NCBI GenBank assembly: GCA_021819605.1
Contig: JAKAQT010000067.1
Location: forward strand, 1-8,545
Direction of reading: 5' to 3'
Source: Thermoplasmata archaeon
Lineage (GTDB): Archaea; Thermoplasmatota; Thermoplasmata; Thermoplasmatales; Thermoplasmataceae
DNA length: 8,545 bases
The notes beneath the pieces were generated by a model that saw nothing but the letters and a program-made list of their open reading frames with translations, searched no databases and was not told the DNA's origin. Positions 1-6,373 of this stretch are shown in pieces; the stretch's first letter is position 1; each line of letters begins with the position of its first letter. A program made the translations under genes and the position numbers.

Positions 1-313
1 GATCTTATACGCAAGCGACGAGATCATAACATACATTGTTGATATTATACGCACAACAAGAACCAATGATCTCATACTTGTTGGGGCAAGCCCCAGGACA
101 ACCGCAAAGTATCTTATGGCAGCAAAGGCAAACGCAATGCTCAACGGACGCGAATACGTGATTCCAGAGGACGTCAGGTTCCTGGCGCACGAACTCCTGA
201 ACCACAGGATAATGCTCCGGCCCGAGGCACTGCTGGAGAACGGAGGGGATGCCATGAGCACAGTCAACCGGGTTATTGACCGGGTTATATCGCAGGTAGC
301 GACACCAAAATGA
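1..313 (+). CDS. MoxR-family AAA+ ATPase, C-terminal part (5' end outside window)
   Basis: About 103 residues are visible, read in the frame starting at base 2; the gene enters from the left edge, so the Walker A/B region is not in view. The visible part starts in the helical lid. The sensor 2 motif GASPRTTAKYLMAAKA has the arginine expected to contact ATP. It is followed by the family-typical stretch GREYVIPEDVRFLAHELLNHR and a terminal helix. MoxR ATPases act as cytoplasmic chaperones that mature or activate vWA-domain partners, often membrane-associated. The stop codon overlaps the next start as ATGA (310-313), so translation with the DUF58 gene is likely coupled. The family call rests on the C-terminal motif set only, but that set is characteristic. 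Which MoxR subfamily it belongs to cannot be told. Confidence 0.88.
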   Translation, partial: ILYASDEIITYIVDIIRTTRTNDLILVGASPRTTAKYLMAAKANAMLNGREYVIPEDVRFLAHELLNHRIMLRPEALLENGGDAMSTVNRVIDRVISQVATPK

Positions 314-1623
314 TCAAGAAGTCCGGCTATGCTCTGATTTCAGCAGTTACAAGTGCGGTACTTGAGGCACTGTTCTTCGGATACAGGTACTTCATAATAT
401 TCTCCCTTGTACTGTTTTTTGTCATAGCTGCGGACATCATACTCTTCAACAAGGGGACGGCAACAGACCTGTTCAGGATAGAAATCGAAAGGTTCATCCA
501 GGATGATCATGGCAGGAAACACCAGCCCAAGGAAATAAGGGTCAGGTTCACCAATCCCACGTCCAGAACAATAACCTTCCACTATTATGATACCCTTTCG
601 GATGTGTTCAGGACAGATGGAGACTTCGAGGGTGAAATAGCTCTGTCCCCTGGGCAGACTGTGGAGAAGGCATATTCCATAGAATCCATAGCCATTGGGA
701 AATACAGGATTGGCCCCCTCATAACCTACGTGCAGGACCCCATGAAGATATGCATCACCCGGTCCATTCTGGAGAAAATTGATGAGGTGAAGATAGGCCC
801 TGCCCTTTCAGATATTTACACGCAGCGCAGCGAAAGACTCAGTAATTTCCTGTTCACTGCAGGCATGCACTATTCCAGGAAATCAGGGCAGGGTTACGAT
901 TTCTATGGGGTGAGGCAATATGTTGAATCCGACGATTTCCGCTATATAGTTTGGAGCAGGTACAATGGCGGCGACTATGAGGACCTCTTCATTAAGCAGA
1001 TGGAGGAAGAGCGGCAGATCGACGTTTACTTTGTCCTGGATTACGGCAGTGGAATGAATCAGGGAACCACAACAAGGAGAATGTACGACACAGTGGTAAC
1101 AAGCGTCCTTAATGCGTCTTATTCAATCATAAAGAATCGTGATGGTGTTGGCTTCCAGGTGATATCGTCCAGCCTCGATCACTTCATTCCTGCCCAGAAG
1201 TCGGAGGAACCCATAAAGAAGCTTGAGAAGCTTGTGGCGGAGATACGCCCTTCCGGCGACTTCTCCATTGAGTCTGCCGTGGAGAAAATCAGGAAGCGAA
1301 TCAAGAAGAATGCTGTTGTGTTCATCATATCCTCCATGTCATTCCCTGAAAACTTTCATCCGCGTTCCCCAAGGGATTACCAGAGCGGGAGGCCGACGTA
1401 CCTGTTCCTAGTTGACGGGTATGACTTTGTGGAGAAGCGTGAAGATGAGGTTTTCCGCAAGCTGATGATCAGCACGGCCAATAAGCAGAGACGCTATATC
1501 AAAGCTGTTTCGCACTTCTTCAATGGCATAGGCATAAAAACGGCAACAGCCAGTGAAAGGGACCTTCTGCTCAGGCTCATGGCTGAATATGGCTACGCTC
1601 GCACCCTTAATCTTGGAGGATAA
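310..1623 (+). CDS. DUF58 / vWA-like protein with degenerate MIDAS
   Basis: 437 residues. The N-terminus (about residues 8-46) is hydrophobic and probably forms one or two membrane segments. A beta-rich region follows (about 55-165), then the DUF58 core: G200-VRQYVESDDFRYIVWSR, a version of the family signature R-x-Y-x-x-x-D-x-x-R-x-I-W. A vWA-like domain runs from about residue 236 to the end. In family members with an active metal site the first loop reads DxSxS; here it is D244-Y-G-S-G, with both serines replaced by glycine. The expected Thr of loop 2 is Gly316 (SGDF), and the Asp of loop 3 is Ser342 (IISSMS). Metal binding is therefore doubtful, which is my inference. The start overlaps the MoxR stop as ATGA, with a weak AGGT 12 nt upstream. 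DUF58 proteins are usual partners of MoxR ATPases, and the substrate process is unknown. Confidence 0.87.
   Translation: MIKKSGYALISAVTSAVLEALFFGYRYFIIFSLVLFFVIAADIILFNKGTATDLFRIEIERFIQDDHGRKHQPKEIRVRFTNPTSRTITFHYYDTLSDVFRTDGDFEGEIALSPGQTVEKAYSIESIAIGKYRIGPLITYVQDPMKICITRSILEKIDEVKIGPALSDIYTQRSERLSNFLFTAGMHYSRKSGQGYDFYGVRQYVESDDFRYIVWSRYNGGDYEDLFIKQMEEERQIDVYFVLDYGSGMNQGTTTRRMYDTVVTSVLNASYSIIKNRDGVGFQVISSSLDHFIPAQKSEEPIKKLEKLVAEIRPSGDFSIESAVEKIRKRIKKNAVVFIISSMSFPENFHPRSPRDYQSGRPTYLFLVDGYDFVEKREDEVFRKLMISTANKQRRYIKAVSHFFNGIGIKTATASERDLLLRLMAEYGYARTLNLGG
1615..1620 (+). promoter_or_regulatory. Shine-Dalgarno site for the membrane protein gene
   Basis: GGAGGA lies inside the last codons and stop of the DUF58 gene, 5 nt before the ATG at 1626. 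It is a good match to the anti-SD end of archaeal 16S rRNA. It fixes the downstream start and supports internal re-initiation within the operon mRNA. Confidence 0.75.
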
Positions 1624-1625
1624 AC

Positions 1626-2543
1626 ATGAAGGAACTCACAGTCAGGACGGTCATAAACGGACTAATAATGCTCCCATCAATAGTGCTGATCATCTATGTG
1701 GTTCCGCATCTCCTTGGAGATGTTTACCTGGCCCCTTTCATAGTACTCTCTTTGGTGCCGATCCTGTCACTCTTCGTACCGCCGAGGTTCAGGTCATATG
1801 TGAATCCGCTTGTAATACTCATAATTCTGATGTTGATCCTGATCTCCCTTGGTGTTGACGTTGGAAATAGCGGAGCCCCCAACTTCTTTTCATGGTTCAG
1901 TTCATATGTACAGTCAAGCAGGCTGCTGTCCCATCTTGTAATACCGTTCACTCTCCGCACCTTCATTACCTTCAGCATGGTAATCAGCGTCACTGCAACA
2001 ATTGGCGGCATAAAGTCCGGCACCATACAGCGTTCCATATCATACCTGGTACTTTCCCTGCTCCCTCTTCTTGATCAGGTTTTTGTGTTATATCTCATGG
2101 CCCGGTATTCATACTCATATGCTGCAGCCTACACGCAGGCATATGAGATGCAACTGGTATCATGGATTGCCCTGATCTTTACAGGTTCCACGAACATCGA
2201 TGGACAGAGATTCCCTCCTCCTCTGCAGGAATATTCTTTCCCTGTAAATCCCGTTATGATGGTTGCCCTGATCATATCGCTTGTTGCAATAATATCATAC
2301 TTCGTGTTTGTCCAGGAAAAGCGGTTCAGATCGGAAGCTCTCGGCGGGATTGGTGCGGCAGCAGTACTGGGAGGAATCATAGCGTTCATTGTCTTTGCTG
2401 TGGACCAGATGGTATCTTCCCTCGGTTTCCAGATACTTGCTGTTGCAATTGCAGTATTCATAACAGCAATCTACGTTGTAAGAAGTTCGCCAGAAAGAAA
2501 AATGAAGAAGCTTGGAAAGCTTCCCAGAACGGATAAATGGTAG
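1626..2543 (+). CDS. Polytopic membrane protein of the MoxR-DUF58 operon, function unknown
   Basis: 305 residues, about eight predicted membrane helices by eye: roughly 10-30, 34-52, 60-80, 100-125, 135-160, 207-229, 237-260 and 266-286, with a possible short extra one near 175-188. A loop at about 190-206 carries a Pro run (RFPPPLQ). The C-terminal tail is short and strongly basic (RKMKKLGK), probably cytoplasmic. I recognise no catalytic motif or named family. The ATG is set by a strong SD and lies 2 nt after the DUF58 stop, so the three genes form one operon. By analogy with other MoxR operons, which often carry membrane proteins, it may anchor or be acted on by the MoxR-DUF58 pair. No second vWA gene follows within the window. 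Confidence 0.8.
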   Translation: MKELTVRTVINGLIMLPSIVLIIYVVPHLLGDVYLAPFIVLSLVPILSLFVPPRFRSYVNPLVILIILMLILISLGVDVGNSGAPNFFSWFSSYVQSSRLLSHLVIPFTLRTFITFSMVISVTATIGGIKSGTIQRSISYLVLSLLPLLDQVFVLYLMARYSYSYAAAYTQAYEMQLVSWIALIFTGSTNIDGQRFPPPLQEYSFPVNPVMMVALIISLVAIISYFVFVQEKRFRSEALGGIGAAAVLGGIIAFIVFAVDQMVSSLGFQILAVAIAVFITAIYVVRSSPERKMKKLGKLPRTDKW

Positions 2544-2695
2544 AATCCAGGATTATCCAGCTTACAGACGGGCGTATCAGGCGGCTTCTCGCACTTGAAA
2601 CCGGTGAAGGCGGATGTATTTTTCATAAAAGTTTGCCATGTTTCCTGCCAGTTGATGCTGCAGTGGGTGTAATGATTCTTCTCCAGTGTAAGTAA
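2537..2695 (+). CDS. Possible 52-residue ORF overlapping the end of the membrane protein gene
   Basis: An ATG at 2537 overlaps the preceding stop by 7 nt and opens a frame beginning MVESRIIQLTDGRIRRLLAL and ending in LLQCK. The first 25 residues look protein-like, and the overlap would allow coupled translation. The second half is less convincing, there is no good SD, and a different frame on the other strand looks more coding-like over the same bases. At most one of the two is likely real. No family recognised. Confidence 0.18.
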   Translation: MVESRIIQLTDGRIRRLLALETGEGGCIFHKSLPCFLPVDAAVGVMILLQCK

Positions 2696-2765
2696 TGGCA
2701 AAGCCATGGGCATCATGCTTCTGGATTTCTTCGGGACTAATCGGAATCCATTCCTCATGGTCCCT
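2577..2765 (-). pseudogene. Start-less protein-like frame, probable 3' remnant of a lost gene
   Basis: On the minus strand, 62 sense codons run from just after a TAG (2766-2768) to a TGA (2577-2579). They include EEWIPISPEEIQKHDAHGF, then AITYTGEESLHPLQHQL and a C-terminus NMANFYEKYIRLHRFQ. The composition is balanced like a folded soluble protein and quite unlike the low-quality shadow frames elsewhere. There is no ATG, GTG or TTG near its beginning, and a second TAG lies 15 nt further upstream (2781-2783), so the 5' part looks lost or frameshifted. I cannot name the family. It could also be a chance frame. The rest of the 300-base gap holds only the promoter of the deaminase. Confidence 0.35.
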
Positions 2766-2815
2766 CTATTTCAGATGAATCTACTGGTTTTCAGAGCAAA
2801 TAGGGTTTGAGGTCA

Positions 2816-2824
2816 CTTTATTAC
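2816..2824 (+). promoter_or_regulatory. TATA-like box of the deaminase gene
   Basis: CTTTATTAC is centred about 26 bp before the ATG at 2846, the standard archaeal TATA-to-start distance, and would give a leaderless mRNA. This favours 2846 over the upstream TTG at 2807. Seen by eye, no BRE clearly visible. Confidence 0.45.
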
Positions 2825-2845
2825 TCCAATTGGAATATCACCCGC

Positions 2846-4111
2846 ATGAAAAGCATGCTGATTCGCAACGCAATTATTGTTTCACAGGACATCAACAGGT
2901 CAGTCTTCAGGGGAAACATACTGATCGAGGGAAACAGGATCGCCTACACAGGACCGGAAGAGAAGGGTGCAGACGAAATCATCGATGGAACAGGCAGTAT
3001 AGCGATGCCAGGGATGATCAACACACACTGCCATGTGGCAATGACGCACCTGAGGGGGCAGATTGATGACGTGCCCCTGTCCAGTTTCCTTGAAAGGACA
3101 TTCAAGCTTGATGGCGAAAGGACTGAGAAAGGACTTTACAACTCTGCACTTCTTGGAATCAGGGAAATGGTGCATTCCGGTGTAACGTCATTCCTTGATC
3201 TATACTACTCGGAGGACGTGATTGCCAGAGCAGTTGAAAAAGCCGGTATCCGGGGCTTCCTGGCCTGGAATACCCTTGATGAGGACAAGACAACCCAGAA
3301 GGGGAATCCCGTGAAGAATGCCCATCATTTCATAGGTGAATTCAGGGGACGCGATCTGGTAACTCCAGCCATAGGCGTTCAGGGAATCTACGTGGCTGGC
3401 GATGAGACCTACCTCTCCGCCCTGGATGTGGCGGACAGGGAGGATACAATAATACATGGCCACCTTGCCGAGACCCGCGAAGAGGTTTACAATTTCGTAA
3501 AGGCTTCGAAAGGCGAAAGGCCAATAGAGCATCTCTCAAAAATCGGCTTCCTTGGCCCAAGGTTCATTGCGGCGCATTCGGTCTGGGCAACACTCAATGA
3601 GGTCAGACTGCTTTCGAAGGCATCAGCCAGCGTCTCATGGAATCCTGTCAGCAACGCAAAGCTTGGCGTCGGGGGAATTGCGCCCATACCTGAATACCTG
3701 AACAATGGCGTTACCGTGTCCATCGGATCGGACAGCACTGCTTCAAACAATTCCCAGGACGTGATCTCCTCAATGAAATTCGGTTCAATCTGGGTCAAGA
3801 ATGATCGGTGGAACCCTGCATCAACAAATGCCCAGATGCTGCTGGATATGGTTACCGTGAATGCTGCTGCCTCCCTGAAGAGAAAGGACATTGGGGTCAT
3901 CGCACCAGGAATGCTGGCAGATATAGTTCTAATGGACGCCGGGAATCCAAGGATGGCTCCAACCACAATCAGCAATGCAGTTTCAAATATTGTGTATTCT
4001 GCTGATACATCATGCGTCAGCGATGTAATAGTGAACGGTGTAATTCTGAAAAGAGGCGGATCACTCCTGCGGCCTGCATATGAGGATTTGCCCTTTGAAG
4101 ATTACAACTGA
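2846..4111 (+). CDS. MTA/SAH deaminase-type amidohydrolase
   Basis: 421 residues. It is a metal-dependent amidohydrolase of the cytosine deaminase/TRZ-ATZ type, probably a cytoplasmic deaminase of S-adenosylhomocysteine, 5'-methylthioadenosine or 5'-deoxyadenosine (MtaD/DadD family). Motifs in order are: PGMINTHCHVAMTHLRG with H61 and H63; H206 and E209 in HGHLAETREE; H244 in AAHSVW; the WNPVSNAKLGVGGIAP stretch typical of SAH/MTA deaminases; and D296 in GSDSTASNNS. The small beta domain is completed at the C-terminus (ADIVLMD and NGVILKRGG). All metal and catalytic residues are present and the length is normal. The start at 2846 is chosen because family members begin near MLIRNAIIV and a TATA box lies 26 bp upstream; ATG 2855 is an alternative. 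An upstream TTG at 2807 would add 13 unlikely residues. The exact substrate cannot be told; guanine- or triazine-type hydrolases are less likely. Confidence 0.85.
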   Translation: MKSMLIRNAIIVSQDINRSVFRGNILIEGNRIAYTGPEEKGADEIIDGTGSIAMPGMINTHCHVAMTHLRGQIDDVPLSSFLERTFKLDGERTEKGLYNSALLGIREMVHSGVTSFLDLYYSEDVIARAVEKAGIRGFLAWNTLDEDKTTQKGNPVKNAHHFIGEFRGRDLVTPAIGVQGIYVAGDETYLSALDVADREDTIIHGHLAETREEVYNFVKASKGERPIEHLSKIGFLGPRFIAAHSVWATLNEVRLLSKASASVSWNPVSNAKLGVGGIAPIPEYLNNGVTVSIGSDSTASNNSQDVISSMKFGSIWVKNDRWNPASTNAQMLLDMVTVNAAASLKRKDIGVIAPGMLADIVLMDAGNPRMAPTTISNAVSNIVYSADTSCVSDVIVNGVILKRGGSLLRPAYEDLPFEDYN

Positions 4112-4116
4112 TTTTT
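4112..4116 (+). terminator. Possible oligo-T terminator after the deaminase gene
   Basis: Five Ts follow the TGA directly, then CCC and another T-rich stretch (ATTTATT). Archaeal termination often needs only a T-tract. There is no hairpin, and the next gene has its own promoter about 35 bp on. Weak evidence. Confidence 0.3.
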
Positions 4117-4146
4117 CCCATTTATTATGCGTATTCCGCAATAGAA

Positions 4147-4157
4147 AATATATAAAG
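4147..4157 (+). promoter_or_regulatory. Promoter of aIF5A (BRE + TATA box)
   Basis: A-rich bases (GAAAA) run into ATATATAAAG, the best TATA box in the window. Its centre is about 30 bp before the ATG at 4184, predicting a start near 4179 and a leader of only about 5 nt. Confidence 0.7.
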
Positions 4158-4183
4158 AGAGAGACCATTACGAAAAGAATCAC

Positions 4184-4573
4184 ATGAGCTGGCAGGAAGC
4201 CGAAGTTAGAGAACTCAAGGTAGGAAGATACATGCTTGTAGACGATGTACCGTGCAAGATAGTTGACATTACAATGTCCAAACCAGGGAAGCATGGTGAA
4301 GCAAAGGGAAGGATTGTGGCCATAGGAGTGTTTGACGGACAGAAGAGAAGTGTAGTTTACCCCGTCAAGCATAAGGTCAAGGTACCAATAATAGAAAAGA
4401 AGAACGCCCAGGTTCTATCCATTGCAAACAATGAGGCTCAACTGATGGACTCGGAGACATTTGAGACATTTGTTGTTCAGCTTGATCCCACGGAGATCGA
4501 ACGGGTAAAACCCGGAACGGAGGTATCCTATTGGGAAACAATGGGTGTCAGGAAGATAATGTTCCAGAACTGA
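4184..4573 (+). CDS. Translation factor aIF5A (hypusine-containing)
   Basis: 129 residues, the normal archaeal length. The N-terminal SH3-like domain contains the modification loop SKPGKHGEAK (residues 32-41). Lys36 in G-K-H-G is the residue expected to become deoxyhypusine or hypusine, donated from spermidine by deoxyhypusine synthase. The C-terminal OB-fold domain (about 70-129) ends with VKPGTEVSYWETMGVRKIM. The factor binds the ribosomal E site and relieves stalling, as at proline runs. The start is the first ATG after a strong TATA box, with SWQEAEVRELKVGRY being a typical beginning. The last 43 nt overlap the agmatinase gene in another frame and include that gene's SD. No catalytic or binding position is missing. 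Confidence 0.96.
   Translation: MSWQEAEVRELKVGRYMLVDDVPCKIVDITMSKPGKHGEAKGRIVAIGVFDGQKRSVVYPVKHKVKVPIIEKKNAQVLSIANNEAQLMDSETFETFVVQLDPTEIERVKPGTEVSYWETMGVRKIMFQN
4519..4524 (+). promoter_or_regulatory. Shine-Dalgarno site inside aIF5A that sets the agmatinase start
   Basis: GGAGGT ends 6 nt before a TTG at 4531, the ideal distance. It lies in the aIF5A codons for T-E-V. It is the strongest SD near the beginning of the agmatinase frame, which has no early ATG. The aIF5A protein sequence itself constrains these bases, so chance cannot be excluded. Confidence 0.6.
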
Positions 4574-5442
4574 AAGATCTGTTTTCACACAGGAAAATCG
4601 CCGACGCTGTGTCGCCTTACACAGAGGCTCGGTATGTGGTCTTCGGGGTGCCATTTGATGGTACCTCCAGCTTCAGGCGGGGATCGAGGCTTGCTCCTGA
4701 TACAATAAGGCTTGCCTATGATAATCTTGAATCCTTTGAGTTTTCATACGGTGTGGATTTCCTGTCTGCAGGAATCTGTGACTTGGGCAACCTGCAGGTA
4801 GGCGAGGACGTATCGGAAGTGGTTGACACCGTTGAAAGTGTCACGGGCACAATGATGAGATCCGGCAAGGTACCGGTAATGCTTGGAGGTGAGCACTCGG
4901 TAACTGTTGGTGCCGTCAGGAACATTCCAAAGGATACAGTGATGATCATCATAGATGCCCACTCAGATTTCAGGGAGGAGTATATAGGAAACAGGCTGAA
5001 TCATGCCTGTGTCACAAGAAGGGCCCTGGAAATACTTGGTGCTGGAAAGATATTCTCAATAGGCACCAGGTCTGTATCAATGGAGGAATACAGATCGGAG
5101 GAATGGTCAAAGGTCAGGTTTTTCACGGCAAATGAGGTCAGGTCCAAGGGTATTGAATCTGCCATTCAGGAAATAGAATCAAAAAATCCTTCCAGAATAT
5201 ACTTTTCCATAGACATGGATGGTATAGACCCATCGGAAGCTCCTGGCGTGGGAACACCGGAACCTTACGGTATAAGTGCTGTTGACGCGAGGTCCCTCAT
5301 CACCCACTTCGCCAAGAGGATCATAGGTTTTGACGTGGTTGAAATGACGCCAGTGTATGATAACGGCAACACGTCAATGCTTGCGGCAAAGCTCATCCAG
5401 GATTTCATTGGTTCCAGAGAAAGCATGCAGTCACTCTTCTGA
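4531..5442 (+). CDS. speB: Agmatinase (ureohydrolase family)
   Basis: 303 residues, cytoplasmic. It would hydrolyse agmatine to putrescine and urea using two Mn ions. Metal-site motifs are complete: H122 in GGEHSVT, D142/H144/D146 in IDAHSDF, and D228/D230/D233 in SIDMDGIDPSEAPGVGTPEP. The N-terminal block VFGVPFDGTSSFRRGSR (38-53) and the C-terminal GFDVVEMTPVYD are typical of agmatinase rather than arginase. The frame has no ATG before the middle of the gene. The TTG at 4531 is preferred because GGAGGT precedes it by 6 nt, giving a 43-nt overlap with aIF5A. A CTG at 4570, overlapping the aIF5A TGA as CTGA, would start the protein at KDLFSHRK and is a real alternative. Other ureohydrolases (guanidinobutyrase-like) cannot be fully excluded, but polyamine supply next to aIF5A fits agmatinase. 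The gene ends 19 nt from the convergent kinase gene. Confidence 0.88.
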   Translation: MGNNGCQEDNVPELKDLFSHRKIADAVSPYTEARYVVFGVPFDGTSSFRRGSRLAPDTIRLAYDNLESFEFSYGVDFLSAGICDLGNLQVGEDVSEVVDTVESVTGTMMRSGKVPVMLGGEHSVTVGAVRNIPKDTVMIIIDAHSDFREEYIGNRLNHACVTRRALEILGAGKIFSIGTRSVSMEEYRSEEWSKVRFFTANEVRSKGIESAIQEIESKNPSRIYFSIDMDGIDPSEAPGVGTPEPYGISAVDARSLITHFAKRIIGFDVVEMTPVYDNGNTSMLAAKLIQDFIGSRESMQSLF

Positions 5443-5461
5443 TCCATGCGCGGACCTGCAA

Positions 5462-6367
5462 TCAGCGGATTGGAATCTTGAATCCAGTCCTATTTTCAAG
5501 TTCTCTTATTCCGTCACGGACAAGATCTTCCCTTCTGTTCCTGACGCCATAAGTAATCCAGTATACAGGTACCATCCTGTGATAGAATTCAATTCTCCTG
5601 ATTGGATCGATACCTGCAAGTTCTCTCTGGTTCCTGATGAGCTGCAGGCCGATCCTTTCATTGAATAGCATGGAGGCATAATCAAAGGCCGGATCCCCAA
5701 TCATGCAGTCCCCCCAGTCTATTATCCCTGATATCCTGAGTGAATGTGTATCCCATATGAGATTCCTGGGATCAATATCACCATGAATCAGTGCAGGTCG
5801 GAATTCGAAATTTGAATCATCGTCAACAAAGGTTATGATCTGGCTCTCCAGATAGCTTGAAAGATGGTCATTCAGGATTGGGAAGACCGTTTTTCTCAGA
5901 TCCTGAAGAAATCCTGCATAGAAGTCTCGCCACCCTGGGCCGTTCAATGAGGAGATTCCACATTTGTTGAGGCCGGGCGGCATATGATGATGGATTGCTG
6001 GCAGTATGCGCGTCATCTGCGTCCATACCGAGGTTTCCATGTCCCTTGAGAGCGGCACTGCATCTTCAATGGTAATTCCCTTTATGGCCCTGTAGGAAAG
6101 GACCTCAAATGGTTTACCTCTGAATTTCTTCATAACCAGCGCGATCCTGTCGGGAACAAGGCTGCCAAGAAGGGGCTTAACTGACTTAAGTACGCAGTAT
6201 TCCTTTTCCAGTTTCTTACAGCTATCCGCAAGCGGTATCTTTACAACGCTGCCATTTTTCAAGAACAGAACCCTGCTGTCCCAGCCATGGTTATCAAGAC
6301 TAGATCCTGATAAATCAGTTTCGGGAAAGAGTGATTCAAAAATTTTTAGGGGATTTTCCCTTTCCAT
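5462..6367 (-). CDS. APH-fold (aminoglycoside phosphotransferase family) kinase
   Basis: 301 residues, soluble. It has the small-molecule kinase version of the protein-kinase fold (APH/choline kinase superfamily). The ATP-binding lobe has VVKIP with Lys43 as the likely phosphate-binding lysine and E56 in LEKEYCVL as its partner. Hinge-proximal GITIED follows. The catalytic loop is LIHGDIDPRNLIWD with H195, D197 and N202, and the metal-binding aspartate is D217 in IIDWGD, followed by GDPAFDYA. All catalytic residues are intact, so it should be active. The substrate is unknown. Drug resistance is unlikely as the native role; homoserine-, choline- or methylthioribose-like kinases share the fold, though the length is shorter than known MTR kinases. 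It starts 6 nt after the L10e stop, with no obvious SD, so it is probably translated from the L10e mRNA. Confidence 0.85.
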   Translation of the reverse strand: MERENPLKIFESLFPETDLSGSSLDNHGWDSRVLFLKNGSVVKIPLADSCKKLEKEYCVLKSVKPLLGSLVPDRIALVMKKFRGKPFEVLSYRAIKGITIEDAVPLSRDMETSVWTQMTRILPAIHHHMPPGLNKCGISSLNGPGWRDFYAGFLQDLRKTVFPILNDHLSSYLESQIITFVDDDSNFEFRPALIHGDIDPRNLIWDTHSLRISGIIDWGDCMIGDPAFDYASMLFNERIGLQLIRNQRELAGIDPIRRIEFYHRMVPVYWITYGVRNRREDLVRDGIRELENRTGFKIPIR

Positions 6368-6373
6368 CAGAGA

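Noticed and set aside
5..205. Minus-strand 66-codon ORF at the left edge
   Set aside because: It is antisense to the MoxR C-terminus, unusually rich in Cys, and has no support.
2507..2523. Perfect hairpin GAAGCTT-GGA-AAGCTTC near the end of the membrane protein gene, considered as a terminator
   Set aside because: It is inside the coding sequence, explained by the codons for K-K-L-G-K-L, and no T-run follows.
2471..2758. 95-codon minus-strand ORF with an ATG over the end of the membrane protein gene
   Set aside because: It overlaps the membrane protein C-terminus, has poor composition (runs of Ser/Lys/Pro), and a different minus frame in the same stretch looks more like protein.
2807..2845. 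TTG start adding 13 residues to the deaminase
   Set aside because: No properly spaced SD, the extra residues are not typical of the family, and the TATA-like box at 2816-2824 would lie inside the coding region.
3487..3975. 162-codon minus-strand ORF inside the deaminase gene
   Set aside because: It lies wholly antisense to a gene with complete catalytic motifs; its residues mirror that gene's codons and it has no recognisable motif.
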